NCBI GenBank assembly: GCA_041736255.1
Contig: JBGSTZ010000011.1
Span: forward strand, 1-54,319
Origin: AVCC01 sp041736255
GTDB lineage: Bacteria; Pseudomonadota; Gammaproteobacteria; Burkholderiales; Burkholderiaceae_D
Direction of reading: 5' to 3'
DNA length: 54,319 bases
In this document: positions 7,598 to 17,676 of the stretch, piece after piece
Numbering within the stretch: the first letter of the stretch is position 1
Layout: every line of letters starts with the position of its first letter
The notes under the pieces: model-generated
What the model was told of the DNA's origin: nothing
What the model saw: only the letters and a program-made list of their open reading frames with translations
Databases searched by the model: none
Made by a program: the position numbers and the translations under genes

Positions 7598-10465
7598 TCA
7601 GCCGGTATTGCGCAAGCCTGCGGCAATCCCGTTGATCGACAAGTGGATGCCGCGATGGACGCGCTCGTCGATGTTGTTGGGATCGGCTGCGACAGCGCGA
7701 TGCCGTTTGATGAGCTCGACTTGCAAGTGATTGAGCGGATCGAGATAGGCGAAGCGGCTCTGGATCGAGCGCGCAAGCGACGGATTGCTGGCTAGACGTT
7801 CGGTAGCGCCAGTGATGGTTTCCAGGCAATGCGTGGTACATTCGTGCTCCGCCACAATCCGGTTGAAAACGCTGGTGCGCAGCTTTTTGTCAGCCACCAG
7901 CCCGGCGTAACGGGAAGCGACTGCGAGGTCGGTTTTTGCCAGCACCATGTCCATATTCGACAGCAGCGTGGCAAAAAACGGCCATTCGCGAAACATGGCA
8001 CGTAGCGTGGCGACTTTTTTGGCTTGGGCTTTTTCATCGCCCTCGGTCATCCATTCGGATACGGCGCTGCCGAAGCCATACCAGCCCGGCAGCAGCAAAC
8101 GGCATTGGCCCCACGAGAAGCCCCACGGAATGGCCCGCAAGTCTTCGATGCGGCGGGTCGATTTACGCGAGGCGGGACGCGAGCCGATGTTGAGTTCGGC
8201 GATCTCGGCAATCGGCGTGGCCGAGAAAAAATAATCGGTAAAACCCGGGGTTTCGTATACCAAATTGCGGTAGGCGGCGTAGGCGCGTCCGGACAATTCG
8301 CCCATCACGCGCTCGAACTCCTGCAGCTTTTTGGTATGGCGTGCATCCGACTCCGAAATGGCGGGCATCAGGCTGGCTTCGAGCGTTGCAGCCACCAGCA
8401 GTTCGAGGTTGCGGCGGCCGATTTCGGCATTCGAGAATTTGGAGGCGATGATTTCGCCTTGTTCCGTCAAACGGATCTGGCCGTTGACGGTGCCATGCGG
8501 TTGCGCCAGGATCGCTTCATGGCTGGAGCCGCCGCCGCGACCGACTGTGCCGCCGCGGCCGTGGAACAGGCGCAGCTTGACGCCGACATGATCGAATATT
8601 TTAACCAGCGCGTTTTCGGCCTTGTACAGTTCCCAGTTGGAAGTCAGAAAGCCGCCATCCTTGTTAGAGTCCGAATAACCCAGCATGACTTCCTGCAGCA
8701 TTCCTTGTTGCTCCAGTTGTTGCGACACTTCCGGCAGCGCCATCCATTCCTGCATGATGGCCGCTGCACAGCGCAAATCGGGGATGGTCTCGAAAAGCGG
8801 GATCACCATCAGGTCGTGTCGGGTTTCGCCTGCCGGCAGCGTGGTGTACTCGGATTGCGAACGCAGCAAGCCGGTTTCTTTTTGCAATAGCTGCACTTCG
8901 AGCAAGTCGGACACGGTTTCGGTATGCGAGATGATGTAATTGCGGATTGCACGGTCGCCGAAGCGATGCCGAATTTCACGCGCGGTACGCAGTATCGATA
9001 ATTCCGAATTGGTCTGGTCCGAGTACAGCATGTAAGGCGAATACATCAGGCGCGGCTGCGCCAGCTCTTGCCGTAGCAAGGCAATTTTTTGTTCTTCGTG
9101 CAGTGCGCGGTAATCTTTTTCTACCCCGGAATGTGCGAATAGTTCCGCCAGAACGACTTCATGCACGTCTGAAGACTGGCGCATATCGAGGGTGGCCAAA
9201 TGGAAGCCGAATATTTCCGTGGCCCGCTTCAAGGATCCCAGGCGTGGTTTGATCAAGGCGGCCGCGTGATGCGTTTTGAGCGATTCGGCGACGATGTTCA
9301 GGTCAAAGCTGAGTTCGGTGGCTGCCGCGTAGGGCGCCGCGTGACCGATTTCATGACGCAGGATATTAACTACACCCAGCGATCGCGCGGTTGCCGCCAG
9401 CCGCGCATAAATGCCAACCAGGGCGCGCCGGTAAGGTTCATCGGCGCGGTGTGCCGACGTGTCGGGCGAGACATCGGCCAGTGCTTGCAATTGCGGTGAA
9501 ACATCAACCAGTTCTATCGAGTTGGAGAGTTCGGCTCCAAGCAAGTGGATTTCGCTCAGGTAAAATTCGATGATAGTGGTCGATTGGCGACCCAACGCGT
9601 GCTGCATGGTGTCGGCATTGACGTTCGGATTACCATCCCGATCGCCGCCGATCCAGCTGCCCATCTGCAGATAGGCAGCAGTGTCGTGCGGGCTGTTCCG
9701 GGAGGGGAACTGGGTGGCGATTTCGGTTTCAATGTCGTCGTATAAGCCGGGCAACTCGTGCAGAAAAGTGATGCGATAGTAGGACAGCGCATTCTCGATT
9801 TCATCGGCTACGCTCAACTTGGAGTTGCGCAGCATGCGGGTTTGCCACAAGGTGACGATGCGCGCATGCAGCAGTTCTGTGTTGCTGGCCAATTCTTTTG
9901 GTGTCAGGGGATGGTCACGCTGCGCCAGCAGACGGGCGATTTCACGCTCCGCATCCAGGATGCTTTTGCGCTGCACTTCGGTCGGATGCGCTGTCAATAC
10001 GGGCGAGATTAATGCTTGTTTAAAAAAGTCGCGAACCGCATCGCCAGTAACACCAGCATCATCGAGCTTGGACAAGGCAAACGCAACACTGCCCTGTTGT
10101 GGCTCGGAACCTGCCAGCAAATGCGCACGGCGACGGCGGTTGTGATGCTGGTCTTCAGCAATGTTGGCCAAATGCGAGAAATAGGAAAATGCCCGTACCA
10201 CGGTGATAGTCTGATCGCGGGTCAGTTTCTTGAGTAACTTGTTAAGATCGGCGCCGGACTGGGTTTCTGCATCGCGGCGAAAGCGCACCGCGGTCTGGCG
10301 AATGGTTTCCACCACGTCATAAACAGCATCGCCCTCTTGGTCGCGCAGCACGTCGCCCAACAGGCGGCCTAATAGTCGTATGTCTTCCTTGAGCGGGGCA
10401 TCCTTGTCAACGGTCTTTTTGTTGGTGGCGTGTCCGGTACTTTTACTCGTATTTTTTTTAACCAT
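7598..10465 (-). CDS. ppc: phosphoenolpyruvate carboxylase
   Basis: A 955-residue enzyme, normal length for the bacterial family, that converts phosphoenolpyruvate and bicarbonate to oxaloacetate to refill the TCA cycle. Catalytic signatures are intact: LTAHPTEVQRKS (catalytic His near residue 160), GSWIGGDRDGNPNV, FHGRGGTVGRGGG (glycine-rich loop) and the conserved C-terminus NGIAAGLRNTG. ATG at 10465 is chosen: the frame opens further only through a TTG at 10480. There is no strong Shine-Dalgarno sequence. It lies divergently from hemC with about 190 bases between them, a neighbourhood common in Burkholderiales. Confidence 0.97.
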   Translation of the reverse strand: MVKKNTSKSTGHATNKKTVDKDAPLKEDIRLLGRLLGDVLRDQEGDAVYDVVETIRQTAVRFRRDAETQSGADLNKLLKKLTRDQTITVVRAFSYFSHLANIAEDQHHNRRRRAHLLAGSEPQQGSVAFALSKLDDAGVTGDAVRDFFKQALISPVLTAHPTEVQRKSILDAEREIARLLAQRDHPLTPKELASNTELLHARIVTLWQTRMLRNSKLSVADEIENALSYYRITFLHELPGLYDDIETEIATQFPSRNSPHDTAAYLQMGSWIGGDRDGNPNVNADTMQHALGRQSTTIIEFYLSEIHLLGAELSNSIELVDVSPQLQALADVSPDTSAHRADEPYRRALVGIYARLAATARSLGVVNILRHEIGHAAPYAAATELSFDLNIVAESLKTHHAAALIKPRLGSLKRATEIFGFHLATLDMRQSSDVHEVVLAELFAHSGVEKDYRALHEEQKIALLRQELAQPRLMYSPYMLYSDQTNSELSILRTAREIRHRFGDRAIRNYIISHTETVSDLLEVQLLQKETGLLRSQSEYTTLPAGETRHDLMVIPLFETIPDLRCAAAIMQEWMALPEVSQQLEQQGMLQEVMLGYSDSNKDGGFLTSNWELYKAENALVKIFDHVGVKLRLFHGRGGTVGRGGGSSHEAILAQPHGTVNGQIRLTEQGEIIASKFSNAEIGRRNLELLVAATLEASLMPAISESDARHTKKLQEFERVMGELSGRAYAAYRNLVYETPGFTDYFFSATPIAEIAELNIGSRPASRKSTRRIEDLRAIPWGFSWGQCRLLLPGWYGFGSAVSEWMTEGDEKAQAKKVATLRAMFREWPFFATLLSNMDMVLAKTDLAVASRYAGLVADKKLRTSVFNRIVAEHECTTHCLETITGATERLASNPSLARSIQSRFAYLDPLNHLQVELIKRHRAVAADPNNIDERVHRGIHLSINGIAAGLRNTG

Positions 10466-10653
10466 GGCGAACGAATGCAATCCGTATTGATCTAGTGAAG
10501 GAAATGGCCTTTAGCCATGAATAGCAAATGGACGCGTGATAACATTTGGCCTCAAGCATTTGCGCAATGACATGAATTTGAGTATGCATCCATGCCTGTT
10601 AAATCGAAATAATCCGTAGAAAATCCGTAGAAAATAATTCATCGAAAGATCTC

Positions 10654-11604
10654 ATGTTGAAAGTATCTCCTCCCTCCAAGTTGATCATCGCATCGCGCGA
10701 GAGCCGTCTAGCCATGTGGCAGGCTGAGTATGTGCGCTCCCGTTTATCTGAATTATATCCGCAGTGCAGTATAGAAATTCTGGGAATGACCACCCGCGGC
10801 GATCAAATTCTGGATCGCGCATTATCCAAAGTGGGCGGCAAGGGTTTGTTCATCAAGGAGCTGGAAGTCGCCATGAGTGAAGGCCGGGCCGATTTTGCCG
10901 TGCATTCGCTTAAGGATGTGCCAATGAGTTTGCCGGACGGTTTTTGCCTGGCAGCGGTGATAGAGCGTGAAGATCCGCGCGATGCTTTTGTTTCCAATGA
11001 TTACGCGTCGCTCGACGCGCTGCCGCCCGGTGCCGTAGTGGGCACTAGCAGCTTGCGCCGCCAAGCCTTGATCGCCGCCCGTCATCCGCATCTGGTGATA
11101 CGGCCCTTGCGCGGCAACCTCGATACCCGATTGGGCAAGCTGGACCGCGGCGAATACGCAGCTATTATTTTGGCTGCAGCAGGCTTGATGCGGCTCGGCG
11201 CGACTGCCCGCATCCGTTGCATTCTGGAACCGGAAGAAAGCTTGCCGGCCGCCGGACAAGGTGCGATGGCAATCGAGATTTTTTCGGAGCGCACCGATCT
11301 GAAAGCCTGGCTGGCGCCGCTAGCCCACGAAGCAACCACGCAAACCGTGTTGGCCGAGCGCGCAGTATCGCGGGTGTTCGGCGGCAGTTGTCAAGTCCCG
11401 CTGGCGGCATTTGCGACACTTGACGGCACTACTTTGCGCTTGCGTGCGATGGTGGCTACACCGGACGGCAAACGGATGGTTACAGCAGAAGCCTTCGGCC
11501 CCGCCGATGCGCCGGACGCTCTTGGAAAGCAGGTGGCCGAAGCGCTGGCCGTGCAAGACGCGGCAGGAATCCTTGCAGAGTGCGCTTCAGACGAGGCCGA
11601 ATGA
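10654..11604 (+). CDS. hemC: hydroxymethylbilane synthase (porphobilinogen deaminase)
   Basis: A 316-residue cytosolic enzyme that condenses four porphobilinogens into hydroxymethylbilane in heme synthesis. Visible motifs: IIASRESRLAMWQAEYV at the start, FIKELEVAMSEGRADFAVHSLKD with the catalytic aspartate, GTSSLRRQALI, and GGSCQVPLAAF containing the cysteine that carries the dipyrromethane cofactor. First gene of the hemC-hemD-hemX-hemY run; its stop overlaps the hemD start by ATGA, indicating translational coupling. Confidence 0.97.
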   Translation: MLKVSPPSKLIIASRESRLAMWQAEYVRSRLSELYPQCSIEILGMTTRGDQILDRALSKVGGKGLFIKELEVAMSEGRADFAVHSLKDVPMSLPDGFCLAAVIEREDPRDAFVSNDYASLDALPPGAVVGTSSLRRQALIAARHPHLVIRPLRGNLDTRLGKLDRGEYAAIILAAAGLMRLGATARIRCILEPEESLPAAGQGAMAIEIFSERTDLKAWLAPLAHEATTQTVLAERAVSRVFGGSCQVPLAAFATLDGTTLRLRAMVATPDGKRMVTAEAFGPADAPDALGKQVAEALAVQDAAGILAECASDEAE

Positions 11605-12389
11605 GTCAGGAAGATACATTGCGCAAGCCGGTCGTCATTACGCGTCCGCTTGCGCAGGCCGTGCCACTGGCACAGCAAGTCACGGCCATGGGCCGCACTG
11701 CTGTCATCTTTCCTTTGCTGGAAATCCATCCTTTGCCGGATACCACTGCGTTGCAGGAGGTGCTGGCCGATCTGACGCGGTTCTCGATGGTCGCATTCGT
11801 GAGCCCGAATGCGATTCATGCTGCATTTGCCCATCTGTCGCATTGGCCTGCGCAAATCGCCATTGCGGTGGTAGGCGAGGGCAGTCGGGCCGCGTTGGCG
11901 GAACATGGCGTGACTGACGCCAATGCCACCATTCATTGTCCGCGCGACCCACTGCGAACCGATTCACAAACTTTGCTGGAAGTGTTGGATGTCGCAGCCT
12001 TGCGCGGCAGCCAGGTGCTGATCGTGCGTGGCGAAAGTGGACGTGAATTATTAGCCGATGCATTGCGCCAGAGCGGCGCCAACGTGACCCAGATTGCCGC
12101 TTACCGGCGCAGCGCTCCGGAACCGAGTGCAGCAGTTTTAGCGCAATTGCGTCACTTATTGGAGGCTGATTGCGACTGGATTATCACCAGTTCCGAAGCC
12201 TTGCGCATCCTTTTGGCCTTGGTTGAACAGATATCTGGAGCAGACAGTGTTGTAAAAATGCAACAGCAACATTTGGTCGTTCCGCATACCCGTATTGCAG
12301 AAGTTGCTAAAAGCTTGCTTTTCAACAATGTCACATTAACCGGATCAGGCGACGAACCATTACTAGCCGCGATACAATCCCCGCCATGA
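11601..12389 (+). CDS. hemD: uroporphyrinogen-III synthase
   Basis: A 262-residue enzyme that closes hydroxymethylbilane to uroporphyrinogen III with inversion of ring D. The family is poorly conserved, but PVVITRPLAQAVPLAQQV at the N-terminus, FVSPNAIHAAF, AVVGEGSRAAL and DWIITSSEALRILL fit it, and its position directly after hemC is decisive. ATG at 11601 is chosen because it overlaps the hemC stop; a start further up (11580) would lie inside hemC. Its stop overlaps hemX by ATGA. Confidence 0.93.
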   Translation: MSQEDTLRKPVVITRPLAQAVPLAQQVTAMGRTAVIFPLLEIHPLPDTTALQEVLADLTRFSMVAFVSPNAIHAAFAHLSHWPAQIAIAVVGEGSRAALAEHGVTDANATIHCPRDPLRTDSQTLLEVLDVAALRGSQVLIVRGESGRELLADALRQSGANVTQIAAYRRSAPEPSAAVLAQLRHLLEADCDWIITSSEALRILLALVEQISGADSVVKMQQQHLVVPHTRIAEVAKSLLFNNVTLTGSGDEPLLAAIQSPP

Positions 12390-13501
12390 ATGAAACTCCT
12401 AATCTGCTGGAAAATAATCCGTCAGTCAAGCCTGTCGCTGCGGCTAAGCGCAATGTATTGATACGATTACTGCTGCCTATTGGATTCTTGATATTGATCC
12501 TGTTAATCGCCGCGCAATGGTGGACTACGAAAACAGAACTGGGTGGTTTGCGCAAAGAACTCGCGAGTCGCTTGCAAAAGACAGACTCAGTTACTAGTGA
12601 GACTCGATTAGTGGCTAAAACAAGCTTGGAAAACTTGAAAGAAATACAAGCCAAGGTTAATGTGCTAGAAAGCAAACAAGTGGAATCCCAGAGCCAGCAA
12701 CTGGCGCTGGAACAGCTGTATCAAGCTTTTTCCAGGACGCGTGACGAATGGGTGCTGGCGGAAACCGAGCAGGTACTTTCTACTGCCAGCCAGCAACTGC
12801 AATTGGCTGGCAATGTGGCCGGTGCTTTAATCGCCTTGCAAAATGCCGATATGCGCTTGTCTGATTCGGACAAGCCGCAATTTATCCAGATACGCCGTGC
12901 TATTGCAAGCGATATCGAAAAGCTGAAATCTCTGCCTAACCTGGACTTGACCGGGATTGCGTTGCGTCTGGATAGCGCTATTGCACAAATCGATCAACTG
13001 CCTTTATTGGCCGATGAAAATCCACCAAAATCAATGCCTAAGCCAATGGCAGAACCTGCTAATGCCGCATCAGCCAAGGCTGATAGTGCGACATCGGTGC
13101 CACAGAATATCGGGGCGCAATGGATGCTGAAATTGGAGGATGTGTGGCAAAGTGTTTCAGCCGAGATGGCGGGCGATTTGCAGCAACTGGTACGCATACG
13201 TAGCGTAGAGACACCTGACGCGTTGCTGCTATCGCCGACGCAGGCTTATTACGCCAGGGAAAACCTCAAGCTGCGCTTGCTGAACGCCCGGTTGGCGCTA
13301 TTGTCACGCAACGAATCCGCTTTTCGCAGCGACATGATCGCGTCGCAAGATGCCATAAGCAAGTACTTCGATACCCGAGCCAAGCGTACGCAGACAGTAC
13401 AGGCATTACTCAAGCAAGTGCAGGGCAGCAACCTGTCCATTGAGATGCCGACTCTGACGAACAGCCTTGACGCCGTGCGTAACTACAAAGCGAAGCGGTA
13501 A
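12386..13501 (+). CDS. hemX: HemX-like membrane protein (uroporphyrinogen-III C-methyltransferase-like family, non-catalytic)
   Basis: A 371-residue protein with one transmembrane helix (about 28-48, VLIRLLLPIGFLILILLIAA) followed by a long coiled-coil-rich periplasmic part (TSETRLVAKTSLENLKEIQAK). This is the HemX of the hemCDXY operon. Despite the family name it lacks a methyltransferase fold; a role in heme synthesis regulation or membrane organisation is suspected but unproven. It is coupled to hemD by overlapping stop and start and separated from hemY by 3 bases. Confidence 0.85.
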   Translation: MNETPNLLENNPSVKPVAAAKRNVLIRLLLPIGFLILILLIAAQWWTTKTELGGLRKELASRLQKTDSVTSETRLVAKTSLENLKEIQAKVNVLESKQVESQSQQLALEQLYQAFSRTRDEWVLAETEQVLSTASQQLQLAGNVAGALIALQNADMRLSDSDKPQFIQIRRAIASDIEKLKSLPNLDLTGIALRLDSAIAQIDQLPLLADENPPKSMPKPMAEPANAASAKADSATSVPQNIGAQWMLKLEDVWQSVSAEMAGDLQQLVRIRSVETPDALLLSPTQAYYARENLKLRLLNARLALLSRNESAFRSDMIASQDAISKYFDTRAKRTQTVQALLKQVQGSNLSIEMPTLTNSLDAVRNYKAKR

Positions 13502-13504
13502 TTT

Positions 13505-14701
13505 ATGGGAATGTTTCTCAGACTTCTTTTATTGTTGGCCATTGCTGTCGGGCTTGCTGTGGCAGCACGCTTTAATACGGGTAACGTCGTATTGTTTTAC
13601 CCGCCATACCGGGTTGATTTATCGCTGAATTTTTTTCTGCTATTGATTACGCTGCTCTTTCTGCTGCTATACGTTGTGTTGCGCACCATTCGTGTAACCC
13701 AGAAAATGCCTGGGCGTGTTGCTGCTTATCGTCGGGTGCGGCGTGAACATGAAGCTAACCAAGCGCTGCGCGATGCGTTGAAGTCGCTATTTGAAGCGCG
13801 TTTTGGTCAGGCTCAGAAAGCCGCCAAGCTGGCGGCAAACTTGCCTGAAAATGCCGGCTTGGCAGCCTTGCTTGGTGCCCGAGCCGCACATAGGATGCAG
13901 CAGCCTGAACGTCGTGAGGCCTGGCTGGCCAAGACACAGAATGATCCGTCTCTGAATACTGCCCGCCTTATGACGACGATTGAATTACTGGTCGATGATC
14001 ATCAATCCGAAGCTGCTTTGGAGGCGGTAAACGAACTCAATGCCAGCGGTACCAGACACATTCATGCGTTGCGTCTGGCGCTAAAGGCTAATCAACAGGC
14101 CAAAAATTGGCCTGAAGTATTGCGCCTAGTCCAATTGCTGGACAAGAATAAAGTGCTACATCCTGCTTTGTCCAGCCGTTTGCGCGAGTTGGCCTATGAG
14201 GACGCTTTGTTAAATCGCAGTCATGATGCCGATGCGATTCGCCGTGTGTTGTGGACTATTCCCGAAGAAGATCAGAAAAAATCATTTATTGCGTTGCGTG
14301 CTGCTAGAGCATTTAATGTTCTGGGTTTGTATGACGACGCCCGCAGGGTCGTGGAGAAAGCGTTGAATGCGAATTGGGATTCGCGTCTGGTACGCGCTTA
14401 TCGTGAATCTGCCGCTTCCAGAGGTGAGCCTGCGTTGCTGGCCCAAATTGAATACTGCGAAACCTGGACCAAAAAACGTCCAACCGATGCTGAACTTGTA
14501 CTCACGCTCGGAACCTTGTGCTTAAAACAAAAATTATGGGGCAAGGCGCAACGCTATCTGGAGCAGGCCTTGGATGATGCGACCGAACCAGCGTTGGTGC
14601 GCGAAGCACATCTGAAATTGGCACAACTGCACGAAGCTTTGAATCAACCCGAACAAGCAGCAGAACATTACCGGCTTTGCGCACTGGCCACCATGCTGTA
14701 A
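13505..14701 (+). CDS. hemY: HemY, TPR-containing inner-membrane protein of the heme operon
   Basis: A 398-residue protein with two N-terminal transmembrane helices (about 3-20 and 41-60) and a cytoplasmic/periplasmic TPR-like helical-repeat region (several A-x-A-L helices, last repeats around 330-390). It is the proteobacterial HemY-N family, not the protoporphyrinogen oxidase of Gram-positives that shares the name. It follows hemX by 3 bases and closes the heme operon. Its exact function is not established; association with late heme synthesis is known from operon conservation. Confidence 0.88.
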   Translation: MGMFLRLLLLLAIAVGLAVAARFNTGNVVLFYPPYRVDLSLNFFLLLITLLFLLLYVVLRTIRVTQKMPGRVAAYRRVRREHEANQALRDALKSLFEARFGQAQKAAKLAANLPENAGLAALLGARAAHRMQQPERREAWLAKTQNDPSLNTARLMTTIELLVDDHQSEAALEAVNELNASGTRHIHALRLALKANQQAKNWPEVLRLVQLLDKNKVLHPALSSRLRELAYEDALLNRSHDADAIRRVLWTIPEEDQKKSFIALRAARAFNVLGLYDDARRVVEKALNANWDSRLVRAYRESAASRGEPALLAQIEYCETWTKKRPTDAELVLTLGTLCLKQKLWGKAQRYLEQALDDATEPALVREAHLKLAQLHEALNQPEQAAEHYRLCALATML

Positions 14702-14752
14702 TCGGAATGTAAGCCTGCTGTGTTGCAATGCAAAACGCACTTTGAAAGCCGC

Positions 14753-14758
14753 TATAAT
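14753..14758 (+). promoter_or_regulatory. probable -10 element of the ppa promoter
   Basis: A perfect TATAAT lies 50 bases before the ppa start in the hemY-ppa gap. A good -35 hexamer at 17 bases is not evident, so the call rests on the -10 alone. Confidence 0.45.
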
Positions 14759-14808
14759 TATTTCCAGACTGTTCTTTAGTTAAATTTTACATTTTCCGAG
14801 AAAATACC

Positions 14809-15348
14809 ATGAGCTTGAACAACGTCCCTGCTGGCCGCGATTTACCCAACGATTTCAACGTAATTATCGAAATTCCGATGAATGCCGATCCGATCAAGTA
14901 TGAAGTGGACAAGGAAACCGGCGCGATTTTTGTCGATCGTTTCATGGGCACTTCCATGCACTATCCGTGCAACTATGGCTATGTGCCAAACACTATCGCC
15001 GGCGATGGTGATCCGGTTGATGTGCTGGTGATTACGCCATTTGCGCTTTTCCCAGGGGTAGTTGTGCGTTGCCGCGCAATTGGCGTGTTGAAAATGACAG
15101 ATGACGGCGGTGAAGATGCCAAGGTATTGGCGGTGCCGATAGATAAGTGCCTGTCAATATACACGCACTGGCAAAAGCCGGAAGACATGAACGAATTACT
15201 TCTGAATCAAATCCAGCATTTTTTCGAGCATTACAAGGATCTCGAAAAAGGAAAATGGGTAAAGATTGAAGGATGGGCAGGGCCTGAAGATGCCAAGACT
15301 GAGATCATGGCAGGTGTTGAAGCTTTCAATAAGGTTGAATCCAAATAA
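14809..15348 (+). CDS. ppa: inorganic pyrophosphatase (family I)
   Basis: A 179-residue soluble enzyme of standard length that hydrolyses pyrophosphate to phosphate, pulling biosynthetic reactions forward. The signature DGDPVDVLVI with its metal-binding aspartates is intact, as are IEIPMNADPIKYEVDKETG and YPCNYGYVPNT. It is monocistronic: 107 bases after hemY with its own -10 element, and followed by a hairpin terminator shared with the convergent cheA. Confidence 0.97.
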   Translation: MSLNNVPAGRDLPNDFNVIIEIPMNADPIKYEVDKETGAIFVDRFMGTSMHYPCNYGYVPNTIAGDGDPVDVLVITPFALFPGVVVRCRAIGVLKMTDDGGEDAKVLAVPIDKCLSIYTHWQKPEDMNELLLNQIQHFFEHYKDLEKGKWVKIEGWAGPEDAKTEIMAGVEAFNKVESK

Positions 15349-15481
15349 CACATTGCCCCTAAGTTTTAATGTAGGAGTATGTCGAAAAGTACTGTATTAC
15401 CACATATAAATAAAGGAATTTTGTAAATACAGAATCCTGTATCGTTATCGTGCGAGACATTGAAATGTGAACGCTAAAACC

Positions 15482-15508
15482 AGAAAGGGAGCCTAAGGCT
15501 CCCTTTCT
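15482..15508. terminator. bidirectional hairpin terminator between ppa and cheA
   Basis: Perfect 12-bp stem AGAAAGGGAGCC / GGCTCCCTTTCT with a TAA loop. On the reverse strand it is followed by a short T-run (GGTTTT), which best suits termination of the leftward cheA transcript; it can also stop ppa. Confidence 0.75.
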
Positions 15509-15545
15509 CACATTAAAACGCTTCCCGTGCGTCGCTATTTGGTTT

Positions 15546-17615
15546 TCAAAAATCCATCGTTTCAGCGCTTTGTTTTTGGCCCGACAAAAATAATGCTGCT
15601 ACATCCAGTATCAAGGACACCCCGCCATCGCCAAGTATGGTGGCACCGGAAATGCCATGCACTTTGCGATAATTCGATTCAAGGTTTTTAACTACGATTT
15701 GTTGCTGACCGATAAGTTCATCGATCAATAAACCAATTTTCTGACCCTCCGTTTCAAGGATGACGATGATTCCTTGCGACGGATCGGTATAACGCGGCGT
15801 AATTGCAAATAATTGGTAGAGCGCGATTAATGGCAAATATTCGCCACGCACCTTGACGACACGCCCCTGTCCGCTGATTTCCTTGATGTCATCCGATATC
15901 GGTTGCAGCGATTCAACGACAAAATTGAGTGGCAGGATATAGATCTCATCTCCGACTTTAATAGACATGCCATCCAGAATCGCCAGGGTTAAAGGTAATG
16001 AGATGGTGATTGTGGTACCCACACCTTTGGTGGAGCGAATATCGACAACGCCACCCATGGCAGTAATATTCCGCTTGACGACATCCATGCCGACTCCGCG
16101 CCCCGATACATCCGTCACTATTTCTGCAGTAGAAAACCCAGGTGCGAAAATCAATTGCCAGACTTCGGCGTCGGAAATCCCGTCAGGAATAGTTAATCCC
16201 TGTTGGATTGCCTTAGCTAAAATTTTCTCGCGGTTCAGACCGCTGCCATCATCGCTCACTTCAATGACGATTTTTCCTCCTCGGTGACCCGCAGACAGTG
16301 AAAGCTTGCCAGTTTCATTCTTGCCTGCAGCCAAACGGAGATCCGTTGTTTCTATGCCATGGTCAACGCTGTTGCGCACCAGATGGGTCAAAGGATCGAC
16401 AATGCGTTCAATCAAACCCTTGTCAAGTTCAGTCGACGCTCCATGCGTAATGAATTCCACTTTTTTACTGAGCTTGCCTGCCAGATCCCTAACCATGCGT
16501 GGAAACCGAGAGAATACATAGTCCATCGGCAGCATGCGGATAGACATGACTGCTTCCTGGAGATCATGTGTATTCCTAGTCAACTGATTGACACTGTTTA
16601 ACAAGCGCTCATGCAAAATCGGATCAAATCCGCCTATACGCTGTTCAATCATTGCATGCGTGATGACCAGTTCTCCCACCAAGTTGATCAGTTGATCTAC
16701 CTTCTCAATGCTGACGCGGATGGAAGATGATTCGTGATTGACATGCTTTTTTTCAGGCGCGGTTTCTTCTTGGCCTGCGTTAGGAGCCGCGGAGATATTG
16801 CCCAAAATGGTTTTAGATATTTCAGGAGGCTGATTCGGTGAACTTTGATCAGCATGGATGCCCAGCTCTGCCATCGAGTCGAAGAAGCCGTAACCCAAGT
16901 CCTCATCTGATTGCGTTTTATCTGAATTTGCGCAAGCAGATTCTTCCGATATATTCAGGTCATCAGGGTTCAGTATGAAAGCACAAATGGATATGATTTC
17001 TTCTGTGTTCTCCGCTGTGAGCAGCGTGAATACAATGGGTTGTGAGCCGGGCGGTGATTGTTCAAGTGCGCCGAGCAGGGCCAATTCAGCTGCCAATGAC
17101 TTTAAGTCGTGTTCCGGCATGCTGGGCAGGCCGATATGAATTTTGCGAAGCTGTTTATTACCGTTCCCGTTCCTATTACCTGCGCCAAGTGCGGGTGCAG
17201 CACCAGCATTTGGCGTCTCTAGTGTAATGTTTTGCGAAAGTAGTGCCAATTTGGCGCGAATCTCTGCAACGGCATCCAAATTGACTTCTGCCCCATTTCT
17301 GTGGCCGTCAAGCTGCATTTTCAGAACATCTTTCGCGGCGAGGAACGCATCCACATGCTCTGTTTTTAATGTCATCTCACCCTTGCGAATTTTGTCGAGT
17401 AGGGATTCCATTACATGCGTTATATCTGCCATATCGGAAAAACCGAAAGTCGATGCCCCTCCCTTGATTGAGTGTGCAGTGCGAAAAATGGCGTCAAGAT
17501 CTTCTTTATCGGGATTTGCTAAATCGATTTCAAGCAGTAAGCGCTCTTCTTCTGCAAGCAGTTCTTCCGCCTCGTCAAAAAAAACTTGAAAGAACTGGCT
17601 CATATCAATAGTCAT
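15546..17615 (-). CDS. cheA: chemotaxis histidine kinase CheA
   Basis: A 689-residue CheA. Order: Hpt domain (about 1-105) with phosphorylated His48 in AHSIKGGASTFGF, a linker of about 180 residues without a clear P2 domain, dimerisation domain (about 295-360, SSIRVSIEKVDQLINLVGELV), HATPase domain with LTHLVRNSVDHGIE (N box) and DDGSGLNREKI, and a C-terminal CheW-like domain (about 545-680). It phosphorylates the CheY encoded just upstream in the same leftward unit. No receptor, CheW, CheR or CheB gene is beside it, so partners must be encoded elsewhere. Confidence 0.92.
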   Translation of the reverse strand: MTIDMSQFFQVFFDEAEELLAEEERLLLEIDLANPDKEDLDAIFRTAHSIKGGASTFGFSDMADITHVMESLLDKIRKGEMTLKTEHVDAFLAAKDVLKMQLDGHRNGAEVNLDAVAEIRAKLALLSQNITLETPNAGAAPALGAGNRNGNGNKQLRKIHIGLPSMPEHDLKSLAAELALLGALEQSPPGSQPIVFTLLTAENTEEIISICAFILNPDDLNISEESACANSDKTQSDEDLGYGFFDSMAELGIHADQSSPNQPPEISKTILGNISAAPNAGQEETAPEKKHVNHESSSIRVSIEKVDQLINLVGELVITHAMIEQRIGGFDPILHERLLNSVNQLTRNTHDLQEAVMSIRMLPMDYVFSRFPRMVRDLAGKLSKKVEFITHGASTELDKGLIERIVDPLTHLVRNSVDHGIETTDLRLAAGKNETGKLSLSAGHRGGKIVIEVSDDGSGLNREKILAKAIQQGLTIPDGISDAEVWQLIFAPGFSTAEIVTDVSGRGVGMDVVKRNITAMGGVVDIRSTKGVGTTITISLPLTLAILDGMSIKVGDEIYILPLNFVVESLQPISDDIKEISGQGRVVKVRGEYLPLIALYQLFAITPRYTDPSQGIIVILETEGQKIGLLIDELIGQQQIVVKNLESNYRKVHGISGATILGDGGVSLILDVAALFLSGQKQSAETMDF

Positions 17616-17676
17616 TATTGGCCTTTGCTTTTTTTCTTTTACTCGATTGCCATGGCGTTGATCGGTGAGACGATCA

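Noticed and set aside
8024..8890. Open frame of 288 codons on the plus strand inside ppc
   Set aside because: Antisense to a well-conserved enzyme, no ribosome-binding site, composition (Gln/Arg/Phe rich) typical of a codon-bias shadow.
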